DNA of 64,000 nt from Bacillota bacterium (GTDB lineage Bacteria > Bacillota > Clostridia > Oscillospirales > Ruminococcaceae): the NCBI GenBank assembly GCA_023391005.1, contig JAEWBS010000112.1:1-64000 (forward strand), read 5' to 3'. The translations under genes and the position numbers were made by a program. The notes beneath the pieces were generated by a model that searched no databases, had not been told where the DNA came from, and saw only the letters and a program-made list of their open reading frames with translations. This document shows positions 7,283 to 15,950 of the stretch, piece by piece (position 1 is the stretch's first letter; every line of letters begins with the position of its first letter).

Positions 7283-8791
7283 CTATTCGCCCCTTGCGGC
7301 GAAAATATCCTGTTGAATTTGGCGGCGCGTGTTATCGAACATCAGCGCCTTGTTGTGGCGGAAATAGGCGTCGCAGCCAAAATGCTCGACAAACCATGAG
7401 GTGTCAAAGCCTGCGGTGATTTCGGTGACGAACAGCACAAGCTCCTGACTTTCGCCAAAGGCCTGCTCAAGGTAGCGAAAGGCGTTGTCAAAATGCCTAC
7501 CCGCCGTTTCCGCAGCGGTAGCGCGGGCCTGCACCTGCGCCTCAAACCAGCCCCGCACCGCGTCGAGCGCGTCGGCGTCGCCGATGCCTTCTTCTGCCAG
7601 CCGCTCGCGGTAGCGGTTGAGGCACTCGACCTCCCGCTGGGTCAGGCTGCGGACCTCTTTGTCAAGCTGCCCCGCCTCGGCCGCGCGGGACAACTCCGTA
7701 AGGTGACGCTGGGCCAAGGTCTCCAGAATCTTGGCGGCGGCCTCCCCGGCTGCAAGCCGCGCTTTAAAATCGAGCAGATCGTCATAAAGCGCCTCAGTCA
7801 ACGCGTCCTGCGCTCGGGTTTGTCCGGCCGATTCCGACAACCGCGCGAGCAACAGCCCCATGACCGCCAATTTTTCGTCAAAGGGTGCGGCCCGCAGCTC
7901 CGACGCGGTGACAGCGTGCCATTGGCCCTCTATAATCTCATTGACATGATAGGTTTTCTGATATTTATAATACAACGCCAGATAGGCGGTAAAGTCGCGG
8001 GCGATGCGCGGCAGTTGAATATATTGCCCGACGACCTCGCGGCCCAGCTCCAGTCCAAGCTGTTCGTAGACCTGCAACAGCTCGCTGAGATCCTCCCAGC
8101 CGCGCGCCGTAGCGAATTCCATGCCATCGACGCCCGTTTCAATGCGGTAGAAATGCTCCTTTTTAATCTCGAGATATGAGATGATTGCGCCGTGCAGGTT
8201 TTTGCGGTAGGCGTATTCCTTCCAGACCGCGAAATCCTCGCGGATGTCGATGCGCTTGACACGGTCGAGCGTCACGACGTCAAAGTCACGCACCGATTTG
8301 TTATATTCGGGCGGGTTGCCCGCGGCGACAATCAGCCAGCCCTCGGGCAGGCGCTGGTTACCAAAGGTCTTGTTCTGCAAAAACTGAAGCATCATTGGGG
8401 CAAGCGTCTCAGAGACGCAGTTGATCTCGTCGAGAAACAAAATGCCCTCACGGATCTCGGTGTTCTCCATCAGCGTGTAGACCGAGGCGAGAATCTCGCT
8501 CATCGTATATTCGGTGACGGCATATTCCCTGCCGCCGTAGCTGCGCTTTTCGATAAAGGGCAGACCGATCGCGCTCTGGCGCGTGTGGTGGGTAATGGTG
8601 TAGGAAACCAGCCCCACGCCGGTTTCGGCGGCGATCTGCGCCATGATCTGGGTCTTGCCGATGCCCGGAGGGCCCATGAGCAGCACGGGCCGCTGGCGGT
8701 TGACGGGGATGAGGTAGTTGCCCTGCCCGTCCTTGGCCAGATAGGCCCGCAGCGTGTTGGCAATCTCCTGCTTCGCTTCTTTGATGTTCAT
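7283..8791 (-). CDS. MoxR-type AAA+ ATPase
   Basis: A 502-residue AAA+ ATPase with Walker A GPPGIGKT (40-47), Walker B ILFLDEIN (D121-E122) and the sensor-1 region LIVAAGNPPEYN. MoxR ATPases usually act as chaperones that assemble or activate complexes together with a VWA-domain partner. Here the gene lies downstream of exactly such a partner (8986-10353), in the same direction, with a 194-bp structured gap between. The C-terminal 200 residues are helical and poorly conserved, as is usual for the substrate-specific end. The start at 8791 follows GGAGGA. The target of the pair is unknown. Confidence 0.88.
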   Translation of the reverse strand: MNIKEAKQEIANTLRAYLAKDGQGNYLIPVNRQRPVLLMGPPGIGKTQIMAQIAAETGVGLVSYTITHHTRQSAIGLPFIEKRSYGGREYAVTEYTMSEILASVYTLMENTEIREGILFLDEINCVSETLAPMMLQFLQNKTFGNQRLPEGWLIVAAGNPPEYNKSVRDFDVVTLDRVKRIDIREDFAVWKEYAYRKNLHGAIISYLEIKKEHFYRIETGVDGMEFATARGWEDLSELLQVYEQLGLELGREVVGQYIQLPRIARDFTAYLALYYKYQKTYHVNEIIEGQWHAVTASELRAAPFDEKLAVMGLLLARLSESAGQTRAQDALTEALYDDLLDFKARLAAGEAAAKILETLAQRHLTELSRAAEAGQLDKEVRSLTQREVECLNRYRERLAEEGIGDADALDAVRGWFEAQVQARATAAETAGRHFDNAFRYLEQAFGESQELVLFVTEITAGFDTSWFVEHFGCDAYFRHNKALMFDNTRRQIQQDIFAARGE

Positions 8792-8834
8792 GGTATTCCT
8801 CCGCTTGTTGCTTAAAAATAGCCTATACAGCCCA

Positions 8835-8981
8835 GCAGTTTGAAAATCGGCTTGTCCTTGCGGTCTGTTGCGCCTTGCCCGCCGTTGTGCGCCATCCTTA
8901 GCCGGATGTCAACCTGCGCACGTCCCCTGCCTTGCCGGATACAAAATATCCTCGCCCGCTCCTCACCGATTTTCAGGCTGC
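8835..8981 (-). other. Nested inverted-repeat element between the VWA and MoxR genes
   Basis: A 16-nt arm at 8835-8850 (GCAGTTTGAAAATCGG) pairs with 8966-8981 (14 of 16 matches, the two others G-U in RNA). Inside are GTGCGC / GCGCAC and CATCC / GGATG stems in nested order. This looks like a folded RNA inside the transcript, perhaps setting the ratio of the two proteins. No known RNA family is recognised. Confidence 0.5.
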
Positions 8982-8985
8982 CGGA

Positions 8986-10353
8986 CTACAAATACGGCAG
9001 CTCCGACCAGTCGGGGCCCTCGTCCTCAAACGGCGCGGGCCGGGCGGCCTGCGCCAGCTCCGATTCGGTCAGCGACAGACGTATGGCCCACGGCGGCACC
9101 GCAACCGAAATCGGCGGCGGCTCAAGCATGATGAACGCCGTCTCATAGGGCGGGCGCTTTTTCGGGTAGATGCCCATGCCGTCGGTAAAATAGATCAGCC
9201 CCCGCAGTCCGTGCAACGCGCCGGCCGCACGCAGCTGCTCGACGTGCTCAAAAACGGGGCGAAAGTCGGTCGCGCTGCCGCCTGAGAGCTTAAAATTCTC
9301 CATATATGTCTCAAGCGCGCGCAGGTCTTGGATGACGGTATCGCTGCGCACCTGATCGTCACACTGGATGATCCGGATGTTCACCTTGGAAGAAAAGGTC
9401 TCGGTGCTGCGCAAAATCGAATAGGTCGAGGCCAAAAATGCTCGAACCAGCTCGCCCGAGGTCGAAAGAGAGGTGTCGACGGCGATGACAAAATCCTGAA
9501 TGCGCTTTTCCTCGCGGGTTTCAGGCGGCTCGATGAGCGGCATATTGCCATAAAGTCGCAGCCCGTAGCTGTAAAAGCCATAGTCAAAGGCGTCGCCGTC
9601 CACACCGATGACCTCGCGCGGCACCGCAAACCGCCGCAGAAAGCTACGGTAATCAACGCCCTCGCGGTTGGCGACCTTAATCTGTTCATAGACCGCCTCG
9701 CCGCCAGTCGCCTGCCCCGCCATGACCGTTTCAAGGCTGGTCTGCGTGCGCTCGGACAGGTTGCCCCATTGCCGGTCCTGACGATCGCTCTGTTCCTTTT
9801 GATCGCGGTTCTCCGGAGCCCACAGCCCGTGATCATCCTCAAAAAATTCCCGCCGCAGCGCGGCGAGCTCATAGTCAGGCAACTGGCGGCGCAGCAGCTC
9901 GTAATAGATGCCCTCGGCGGTCAACACCCGCATACGGATTTGCAAATCGGCGTAAAGTCCGCGGCGCATCGGCGCGCCAAGCCCTTTGAGACAGGCGTAA
10001 TCGACCGATAGCGCGTCAAGAATGCTCTCAACCGCGATGTCGCAGGATAAATCCCACAGCTCAACCTCTTTGCCGTGTTTTTTGGCCAGATGCCGCAGCA
10101 TGCAGTGCAGCACCACATGCAGATAGGTGCGGTTGAGCCCCGTGAGGGTGCGCAAATAGCGTTCGGACAGATAGGCGCTGTTATAATAGAGCTGCTCGCC
10201 GTTGGTGGCCAGCGTCGGCGTCATCTGCTCGTCCGGCAAAAATTCAAGCGCACACAGCGCCATATCGAGATAAGGCAGGTTCAGATACAATTCGCTCTGC
10301 GCCGCCCGCAGAATCGTCAGACCGACTTCGGCCAGCGTCTTCTTGTCCGACAT
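8986..10353 (-). CDS. DUF2201-type VWA-like protein, MoxR partner
   Basis: A 455-residue protein with an N-terminal putative metallopeptidase-like domain and a C-terminal VWA-like domain. The motif HVVLHCMLRH (residues 79-88) stands where the family has an HExxH-like motif, with Val replacing the usual Glu, so peptidase activity is doubtful. The VWA metal site is seen as DTSLS (293-297), later followed by a D-G in the YFTDGMG motif. The ATG at 10353 is preferred over GTG 10362 because AGAGGG ends just before that GTG. Such proteins are commonly paired with MoxR ATPases, as here. Their cellular role is not established. Confidence 0.82.
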   Translation of the reverse strand: MSDKKTLAEVGLTILRAAQSELYLNLPYLDMALCALEFLPDEQMTPTLATNGEQLYYNSAYLSERYLRTLTGLNRTYLHVVLHCMLRHLAKKHGKEVELWDLSCDIAVESILDALSVDYACLKGLGAPMRRGLYADLQIRMRVLTAEGIYYELLRRQLPDYELAALRREFFEDDHGLWAPENRDQKEQSDRQDRQWGNLSERTQTSLETVMAGQATGGEAVYEQIKVANREGVDYRSFLRRFAVPREVIGVDGDAFDYGFYSYGLRLYGNMPLIEPPETREEKRIQDFVIAVDTSLSTSGELVRAFLASTYSILRSTETFSSKVNIRIIQCDDQVRSDTVIQDLRALETYMENFKLSGGSATDFRPVFEHVEQLRAAGALHGLRGLIYFTDGMGIYPKKRPPYETAFIMLEPPPISVAVPPWAIRLSLTESELAQAARPAPFEDEGPDWSELPYL

Positions 10354-10466
10354 CCGTTCCACCCTCTTTCTTTATGTACCTTAAAATAGCGTCGACTGCT
10401 TTGCCACAGCCCTTGAGCGATATTAGACCTTTTTATTCGTTTATTGCTCGTCCCTATTTTATACGC

Positions 10467-10854
10467 TTTTGGCAGCCATACTAAAATGTCAGAAAGTGCT
10501 TTGCGCTGGCGTGCAGGAACGGCCCCCACCCCCAACCCCCTACCCCGCCGGGCAGGGGAACGGCGGAACCACAGCGGGCATCCATGCCGCCCGCTGCGAT
10601 CAGCGAAGCCGTTCGACCGCGAGCGCGCTTATAGGCAAGCGGACAGAACCCCCAAACCCCCTGAGGGGGTTTTAAAATACGGTTGTGGTGATTGTATGTC
10701 CTACGTGAGCACGTGACCTTCCCACCCTTGCGTCAGTGAGCGCGCATCCAGACTTGTTACGTGATTATGCGCGCCAATTAAGTTGTCTGGCCTCTTGGGG
10801 CACGGCGGCGCTTCCATCGCGCCGTCGTGCGGGTAAGCCGTGTTATATCGACAG
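10467..10854. repeat. 388-bp dispersed structured repeat, copy B
   Basis: Counterpart of 6012-6399, in the same orientation. The 12-bp terminal stem is kept with one G-to-T change in the right arm that converts a G-C pair to a G-U pair in RNA (GCACGGCGGCGC / GCGCCGTCGTGC). The GCGCGCAT / ATGCGCGC stem is identical. The repeat fills the 539-bp gap (10354-10892) between the LRR and VWA genes; outside it, 10354-10466 shows no gene. Confidence 0.85.
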
Positions 10855-10892
10855 CCCTAGCGTACACGCGGCATTAGCGCCACGCCCTAGCG

Positions 10893-11864
10893 CTATAATA
10901 CAAAGGTCTTTTGCGCTCCGCGCTCAAAGCGCCGATGCTGCTCCTCGAGTAAAAGCGCCAGCGCCTCGGCCGCGCCCAGTTTGCGCGCTGCTTCGCAGGC
11001 GGTACGCAGCGTCTCCTGCCCTGCCTGCGCCTGCGGCAAAAACCACGCCAGCCCGCGCATATCCCGCCGGCCCAGCAGCCATTCGAGGACTCTATCCGCG
11101 TTTCGGCGCAGAAAGTCGAGATATTGCGCCGTCGTCTCGGGCGTCAGCCCACGCGGAAATTCAAGTCGGTACCAAGCCATGCGCAGCGCGCAGTCGGGGT
11201 CGTGCTCAGTCGCCAGCAGCGCCGGCCACAGCCGGTCGTAGTCTTTGAGCTCAAGCGCGCGGCGCTTGAACATACTGTGGTAGGGATAGCCCGGCCCCTG
11301 AACCTCGTAGAAAAAACAGCGCGCCGAAATATTCTCCTGATAAGCCTCCGAATAGCCCGGAAAGATCAGCCGGGCGGGCGGCCCCTCGGGGTATTCGACC
11401 GTGATATCCAGCTCGCGCGAAAAGGCGCTCGCAAAATGATAAACACTCTCTGCCCGCTCGTCTGCGGCCCGCACAAAAAAGGTGTCGAGCATCCGGCAGT
11501 TCATGAATACGTCGATGCCCCAATGCTCGACCTCGCTTAAAAAGCGCGCCTCACGCAGCCGCAAACAGTTATAAAACGCATAGTCGCCCACCCGCCGCAG
11601 CGTTTGGGGCAGCGTAATTCGCTTTAGCCGCTGGTTGTCCGTCTCCGTGCCGCCCGGCCCGCAGGTGATGCGCAGCCGTTCGCCCTCGGGCGGTTCCTCG
11701 GTGGTATCAAAGGCGAGCCTGCTCAGGGCGGTCACCGGCAGACCCTGTATCGTCTCGGGCAGCACCACATCCCGGTCGGTCGTTTCGACACGGGTCAGCT
11801 CCGCGCCGTCCGCGACAGGCCGCCAAGTGATCAGCAGATTATTTTGCCCCGCAACAGTTTTCAC
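10893..11864 (-). CDS. BspA-type leucine-rich repeat protein
   Basis: A 323-residue protein with no signal peptide or membrane segment. The N-terminal half carries BspA/LRR_5-like repeats (DRDVVLPETIQGLPVTALSRLAF; LKRITLPQTLRRVGDYAFYNC). The C-terminal half is helical, rich in Leu, Arg and Trp, and includes an AAEALALLLEEQHRRFERGA stretch. GTG at 11864 is chosen because GGAGG lies 8 bp upstream. It precedes the VWA and MoxR genes on the same strand, separated by repeat copy B. LRR proteins of this sort occur beside MoxR/VWA pairs in Clostridia, so it may be a binding module for the same system; the function is unknown. Confidence 0.75.
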   Translation of the reverse strand: MKTVAGQNNLLITWRPVADGAELTRVETTDRDVVLPETIQGLPVTALSRLAFDTTEEPPEGERLRITCGPGGTETDNQRLKRITLPQTLRRVGDYAFYNCLRLREARFLSEVEHWGIDVFMNCRMLDTFFVRAADERAESVYHFASAFSRELDITVEYPEGPPARLIFPGYSEAYQENISARCFFYEVQGPGYPYHSMFKRRALELKDYDRLWPALLATEHDPDCALRMAWYRLEFPRGLTPETTAQYLDFLRRNADRVLEWLLGRRDMRGLAWFLPQAQAGQETLRTACEAARKLGAAEALALLLEEQHRRFERGAQKTFVL

Positions 11865-11973
11865 AGGTTGGCCTCCGTTTATTGTTCATTGATTTTTTAT
11901 TTTACCATATTACGGTGCTTGCTTCCAGTGCTTTGACGATTTATCAGACGGGATTGAGCGAACAAATACTCAC

Positions 11974-13056
11974 CTATGACGCCGCGTGCTTTCGCGCTTG
12001 GAAATAGAGACGGTTGTGCGCAACGCTGGCGTCGTCGGGTCTAAATTTTCCCGCTTCCTCGTTATAGTGCTCTGCGAGGTCGGTCATACCCAGCTTATCG
12101 TAGCAGACTGCCAGTTCAATGCAAGGAATATAGGTCCAGCAGTCCTCACGGATAAAGCCCCAGTTATTTTCCGGCTTTTTGAGCGTTGTGGCCAGCTGGA
12201 ACCAAAAAGCCGCGCGCTTGTAGTCCTTAACCGTTTTCCACGCATAGCCCAGCGCACAGCAGGTTTCGGCGCGCGGTGTGTCATACGCAAAGCTGCGCAC
12301 CAGCGCCTTAAGCTGGTCTTCGCGCCGATTCTCCCGTTCATAGCAGGTCGCCAGCTCGGCGCAGGCGGTGATATTATCTTCAACCCAACCCTTTCCCGTG
12401 TCGAGAAACAGGCTGAAAAATTGTATGGCGTCTTTGAAACGGCCATTGTCCTTGAGCTCCCGCGCATAGTAGTATAGGCCCCTTGGCGAAAGCTGGCCGC
12501 CCTCGGCAAGCAGCCGCTCATAGATGGCAATGTTGCGCCCGGGTGCGGCACCGCCGGTTTTGGTGTGGGTGATCGCGACATCCGATTCGATGACGCGGCC
12601 GTGCACCTCAAGGTATTCATGGACGGCTTCTTTCCAGCGCCACTGCTTTTCGCGTCTGACAAGGCGCTCCCGATAATAGCTGAAGGTGACATTGCCTTTT
12701 TTATCAAATCCCGTATTGTATTTCATCATCACGCCGTCTATCGACGGCCCCAGTGTCTCTTTGAGCTGCTTAAACTTGATCCGATCCGGCTCAAACAGTA
12801 CGTCGTCGGCATCCAGCCAGAGAATATAGTCCTTGGTGGCCTGCTCAAAGGCGTAATTGCGCGCCTTTGAAAAATCATCCACCCAGATAAAATCCAATAC
12901 TTTATCGGTGAAGCGGCGCGCAATTTCCTTGGTCGCGTCGGTGGAACCGGTATCGACGACAACAATTTCATCGACAATATCCTTAATCGACGAAAGGCAG
13001 TTGGCCAGATGCGCTTCCTCATTTTTCACAATCATGCACAGGCTTATGGTACACAC
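11974..13056 (-). CDS. Family 2 glycosyltransferase with TPR-like C-terminus
   Basis: A 360-residue cytoplasmic glycosyltransferase. The GT-A domain shows SLCMIVKNEEAHL (8-17), IVVVDTGSTDATKEIA and the DXD-type metal motif WLDADDVLF near residue 98. The C-terminal half (RGLYYYARELKDNGRFKDAIQFF and later repeats) reads as tetratricopeptide-like helices, often used to recognise a protein substrate. GTG 13056 is taken as start because GGGGGG stands 8 bp upstream. It follows the collagen-like gene on the same strand, so it may glycosylate threonines of that protein; this is inferred from position only. Confidence 0.85.
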   Translation of the reverse strand: MCTISLCMIVKNEEAHLANCLSSIKDIVDEIVVVDTGSTDATKEIARRFTDKVLDFIWVDDFSKARNYAFEQATKDYILWLDADDVLFEPDRIKFKQLKETLGPSIDGVMMKYNTGFDKKGNVTFSYYRERLVRREKQWRWKEAVHEYLEVHGRVIESDVAITHTKTGGAAPGRNIAIYERLLAEGGQLSPRGLYYYARELKDNGRFKDAIQFFSLFLDTGKGWVEDNITACAELATCYERENRREDQLKALVRSFAYDTPRAETCCALGYAWKTVKDYKRAAFWFQLATTLKKPENNWGFIREDCWTYIPCIELAVCYDKLGMTDLAEHYNEEAGKFRPDDASVAHNRLYFQARKHAAS

Positions 13057-13094
13057 GCAAATTTCCCCCCGCAGGTGATATTTTGTCAGAAAGG

Positions 13095-13123
13095 CGGAGC
13101 GCCCACAGAATGCAGGCGCTCCG
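13095..13123 (-). terminator. Hairpin after the collagen-like gene
   Basis: A 9-bp stem CGGAGCGCC / GGCGCTCCG followed on the minus strand only by a weak CCTTTC tract. It may attenuate rather than stop transcription into the glycosyltransferase gene. Confidence 0.5.
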
Positions 13124-13174
13124 AACCTGTCATGGTATATGCTTCAGGCGTTGGCCGCTAGGACATGATCTGCG

Positions 13175-15190
13175 TTAGGCGATGCCGATTCCGCCGCTGA
13201 TAAATCCGGTCAGCACCGTGGCGAGGTCAATGCCATCGGTCACGGTTGCGGACATGACATACAGCAATCTCGTACCGGCGGTTACCGGAATGGAAAGCCC
13301 ATCGACGAGCCCGCTGAAGGTTGAGCCGATCGCCACCAGCCCGCTCAGGGTCGGCGTCAGCGTCACTAGAGTGCCGGCAATAGGCGTAAAGGAATCGTTG
13401 GGCGTCGGCGAACTGTAGATTTGCGCGGTGAGCGTTATCGTCGAGCCGATCAGCGTGGCAGCTACAGCAAGGCTGTAGTAGGCCGCCACCGATGTGATGG
13501 TGCCATCAACCGGCATCGAGAAGGCCATGCTCGACAATGCCTCGGTATCGATGATTCCGCCGACAGCAACGGCGACATCATTGCTGCCAAAGGCCACCAA
13601 CGCACTCGTATTGGCAAGACCACCGAGCACCGTCGCGAGCGTCGTGACACCGCCCGAGGCAATTGGAATAATCGCACCTATTCCAGTTGCACCGGTGGCG
13701 CCTGTTGCACCTGTAGCGCCGGTCGCGCCTGTTGCGCCCGTCGGGCCGGTCGGGCCAAGGTCACCGGTAGCACCGGTTGCGCCGGTGGCACCTGTCGGGC
13801 CAGTGGCACCAGTTGGGCCGGTCGGGCCGAGGTCACCGGTAGCACCGGTTGCGCCGGTAGCGCCGGTCGGGCCGGTGGCACCCGTGGCGCCGGTTGGGCC
13901 GGTGGGGCCAGTAGCGCCGGTGGCACCTGTCGGGCCGGTGGCACCAGTTGCGCCGGTTTCACCCGTTGCACCAGTTGCGCCGGTCGGGCCGGTTGGACCA
14001 GTAGCGCCGGTGGCACCTGTCGGGCCGGTGGCACCAGTTGCGCCGGTTACGCCCGTTTCACCCGTTGCGCCGGTGGCGCCGGTCGGGCCGGTCGGGCCAG
14101 TAGCGCCGGTGGCACCTATCTCACCGGTTGCGCCAGTTGCGCCCGTTTCACCCGTTGCGCCGGTGGCGCCAGTCGGGCCAGTGGGGCCGGTAGCACCGGT
14201 TGCGCCTGTTGCGCCGGTCTCGCCAGTTGCACCGGTTGCACCCGTTGCGCCTGTGGCACCGGTCGGACCAGTTGCGCCGGGGTCGCCGGTTGCGCCGGTA
14301 GCACCTGTCGCGCCAGTTGCGCCTGTGGCACCGGTTGCGCCGGGGTCGCCGGTGGCACCTGTCGCGCCGGTTGCGCCGGTTGCGCCGGTGGGGCCGGTGG
14401 GGCCGGGCAGGCCGGTTCCAGTGGCGCCAGTCGCACCCGTGGCACCGGTTGCGCCGGTGGGGCCGGTCGGGCCGGGCAGGCCGGTTCCAGTGGCACCAGT
14501 CGCACCCGTAGCACCAGTTGCACCCGTGGGGCCGGTCGGGCCGGGCAAGCCGGTTCCAGTGGCGCCAGTCGCACCCGTGGCACCAGTTGCACCCGTGGGG
14601 CCGGTCGGGCCGGGCAAGCCGATTCCAGTAGCGCCAGTCGCACCCGTCGCGCCGGTTGCGCCGGTCGGACCGGGCAAGCCGATTCCGGTTGCACCGGTTG
14701 CGCCTGTTGCGCCGGTGGCGCCGGTCGGGCCGATAAGGCCGTTGGGACCAGTGGCGCCGGTGGCACCTGTTGCGCCTGTTGCGCCGGTGGCGCCGGCAGG
14801 ACCCATCGGGCCGGCAGGACCCATCGGGCCAACAGGGCCCATCGGGCCAACAGGACCCATCGGGCCAACGGGACCCACCGGGCCAACGGGACCCATCGGG
14901 CCAACAGGACCCATCGGGCCAACGGGACCCATCGGGCCAACAGGACCCATCGGGCCAACGGGGCCCATCGGGCCAACGGGGCCCATCGGGCCAACAGGAC
15001 CTCTCGGGCCTGTGGGGCCGGTCGGGCCTACAATACATTGAACTGGGCAAGGGTTACAACAGGGATTTCCGCAGTTGTTATTACAATTATGATCAGGAGG
15101 GCATGGGCCTCTATCGGGCAGTCTATCCGGCAGTCTATTTGAAGCGACATATGGCTCATAACAAGAGTTGCTGTTATATTTAGAAATCAT
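13175..15190 (-). CDS. Collagen-like exosporium protein (BclA/BclB type)
   Basis: A 671-residue spore-surface protein. The N-terminal ~55 residues are rich in Asn, Pro and Cys (CNNNCGNPCCNPC) and may anchor and cross-link it. Next come about 450 residues of unbroken Gly-X-Y triplets, first GPM-GPV, then mostly GAT-GPT, the Thr-rich kind that carries O-glycans in Bacillus BclA. A C-terminal domain of about 165 residues matches the BclB C-terminal type (hydrophobic, beta-rich, ending GISGGIGIA-like). I chose ATG 15190, behind AAAGG; an ATG six codons earlier lacks a ribosome site. The promoter region resembles those of late mother-cell genes. The downstream glycosyltransferase could decorate it. 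Confidence 0.9.
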   Translation of the reverse strand: MISKYNSNSCYEPYVASNRLPDRLPDRGPCPPDHNCNNNCGNPCCNPCPVQCIVGPTGPTGPRGPVGPMGPVGPMGPVGPMGPVGPMGPVGPMGPVGPMGPVGPVGPVGPMGPVGPMGPVGPMGPAGPMGPAGATGATGATGATGATGPNGLIGPTGATGATGATGATGIGLPGPTGATGATGATGATGIGLPGPTGPTGATGATGATGATGTGLPGPTGPTGATGATGATGATGTGLPGPTGPTGATGATGATGATGTGLPGPTGPTGATGATGATGATGDPGATGATGATGATGATGATGDPGATGPTGATGATGATGATGETGATGATGATGPTGPTGATGATGETGATGATGEIGATGATGPTGPTGATGATGETGVTGATGATGPTGATGATGPTGPTGATGATGETGATGATGPTGATGATGPTGPTGATGATGPTGATGATGATGDLGPTGPTGATGPTGATGATGATGDLGPTGPTGATGATGATGATGATGATGIGAIIPIASGGVTTLATVLGGLANTSALVAFGSNDVAVAVGGIIDTEALSSMAFSMPVDGTITSVAAYYSLAVAATLIGSTITLTAQIYSSPTPNDSFTPIAGTLVTLTPTLSGLVAIGSTFSGLVDGLSIPVTAGTRLLYVMSATVTDGIDLATVLTGFISGGIGIA
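14812..15003. repeat. 18-bp tandem repeats in the collagen-like gene
   Basis: Near-perfect 18-bp units (GGGCCAACAGGACCCATC with few variants) encode the GPMGPV block. The wider triplet-repeat region spans about 13680-15020. Slippage here would change protein length in frame. Confidence 0.9.
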
Positions 15191-15215
15191 AAGCTGCTTA
15201 CCTTTCATAGTTGTT

Positions 15216-15247
15216 AGTAGACATATGCTGTCTACTTATATTATATG
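15216..15247 (-). promoter_or_regulatory. Putative sporulation promoter and 5' hairpin of the collagen-like gene
   Basis: On the minus strand CATATAATA (15239-15247) fits the sigma-E/K -10 pattern CATANNNTA; I do not see an unambiguous -35. Just downstream is a perfect 8-bp inverted repeat AGTAGACA / TGTCTACT with a 5-nt loop (15216-15236), which would form a hairpin near the mRNA 5' end or serve as an operator. Confidence 0.5.
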
Positions 15248-15540
15248 ATTTTGCCTATTAAGGGACCCTCTGGACTTGCAAAAATATGATATAATCGAAT
15301 TTATAATGCATAAATGCAATATGTTTTCAATAGAAATATGTTCACGCGGCATGCTGCAAACAGGCGCAATCACTGTAGATTCTTTGATCGACACACGACT
15401 CTGATTGTTGAAGCGGCCGCAGGTTACCCAAATCCTCAAAGGTCTGCATGCCTGCGGCAGGCAAAAAATTCAAAAGCAATTAACGGCCCGGAATAGCGTT
15501 CTGTTTTGCCGCAGGGTTTAACTTTTTGACAACGCTATAA
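15248..15540. other. Gap without recognisable gene
   Basis: About 290 bp between the collagen-like gene promoter and the agr terminator. Short open frames exist on both strands but none has a ribosome site or protein-like composition. Confidence 0.5.
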
Positions 15541-15599
15541 AAATGACATGTGCCTGTTCATCGGTATAAAATACCGCAGTGAACAAGCACATGTCATTT
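15541..15599 (-). terminator. Terminator of the agr operon
   Basis: A long hairpin with outer arms AAATGACATGTG / CACATGTCATTT and inner stems TGTTCA / TGAACA and GGTAT / ATACC, followed on the minus strand by TTTTTATAG. It lies about 230 bp after the last small gene; the stretch 15600-15827 between shows no convincing gene. Confidence 0.7.
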
Positions 15600-15827
15600 G
15601 TAAGGTAACCTTTGTGGAATTGCCGCGCCCAACCCCAAGGAGCAAGGCGGCGGGCAATCCCTTGAAAAGGAAGTGATGAAAGCAAATTTAGCGTGATAAG
15701 ATTATCGCTTTTATTAAGTATAAGGGCCGCGTTACAGCCTGACACGGTTTTGAGCACCGCATACGGCCGTATATCGGTTACCGCCGCAAGGCGGCTTTTA
15801 CAGCGTTTAGTTTTAAATTGGCACTGC

Positions 15828-15950
15828 TTAAATGTCGAGATTGGGCGATATGTACCGCTTGGCAGAAGTGACGAAAACCCGAACGGCTGTCGCGGTTACA
15901 AATAAGGCCATCACAATTGCCGCTGCGCGTAAAAACCAGTTCGTTTTCAT
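15828..15950 (-). CDS. Small membrane peptide coupled to agrB (40 aa)
   Basis: Reads MKTNWFLRAAAIVMALFVTATA and ends SAKRYISPNLDI: a short basic start, one hydrophobic segment (about residues 9-32) and a polar tail. Its ATG overlaps the agrB stop (ATGA, 15947-15950) and an AAGGA lies about 10 bp upstream, so it should be translated by coupling. It has the size and layout of an AgrD-like propeptide but no cysteine; a serine at position 34 could in theory form a lactone. It could instead be a small accessory protein of the agr system. I know of no named family for it. Confidence 0.6.
   Translation of the reverse strand: MKTNWFLRAAAIVMALFVTATAVRVFVTSAKRYISPNLDI

Noticed and set aside
13680..15020. 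Possible CRISPR array
   Set aside because: Repeats are in-frame 9- and 18-bp collagen triplet units without unique spacers.
13421..15142. Long plus-strand frames (over 500 codons) of low complexity
   Set aside because: They are antisense shadows of the Gly-X-Y repeat gene, made only of Pro/Val/Ala or Gly/Cys/Arg repeats.
15518..15757. Minus-strand 79-codon frame downstream of the agr genes
   Set aside because: It runs through the terminator hairpin, lacks a ribosome site and has no protein-like pattern.
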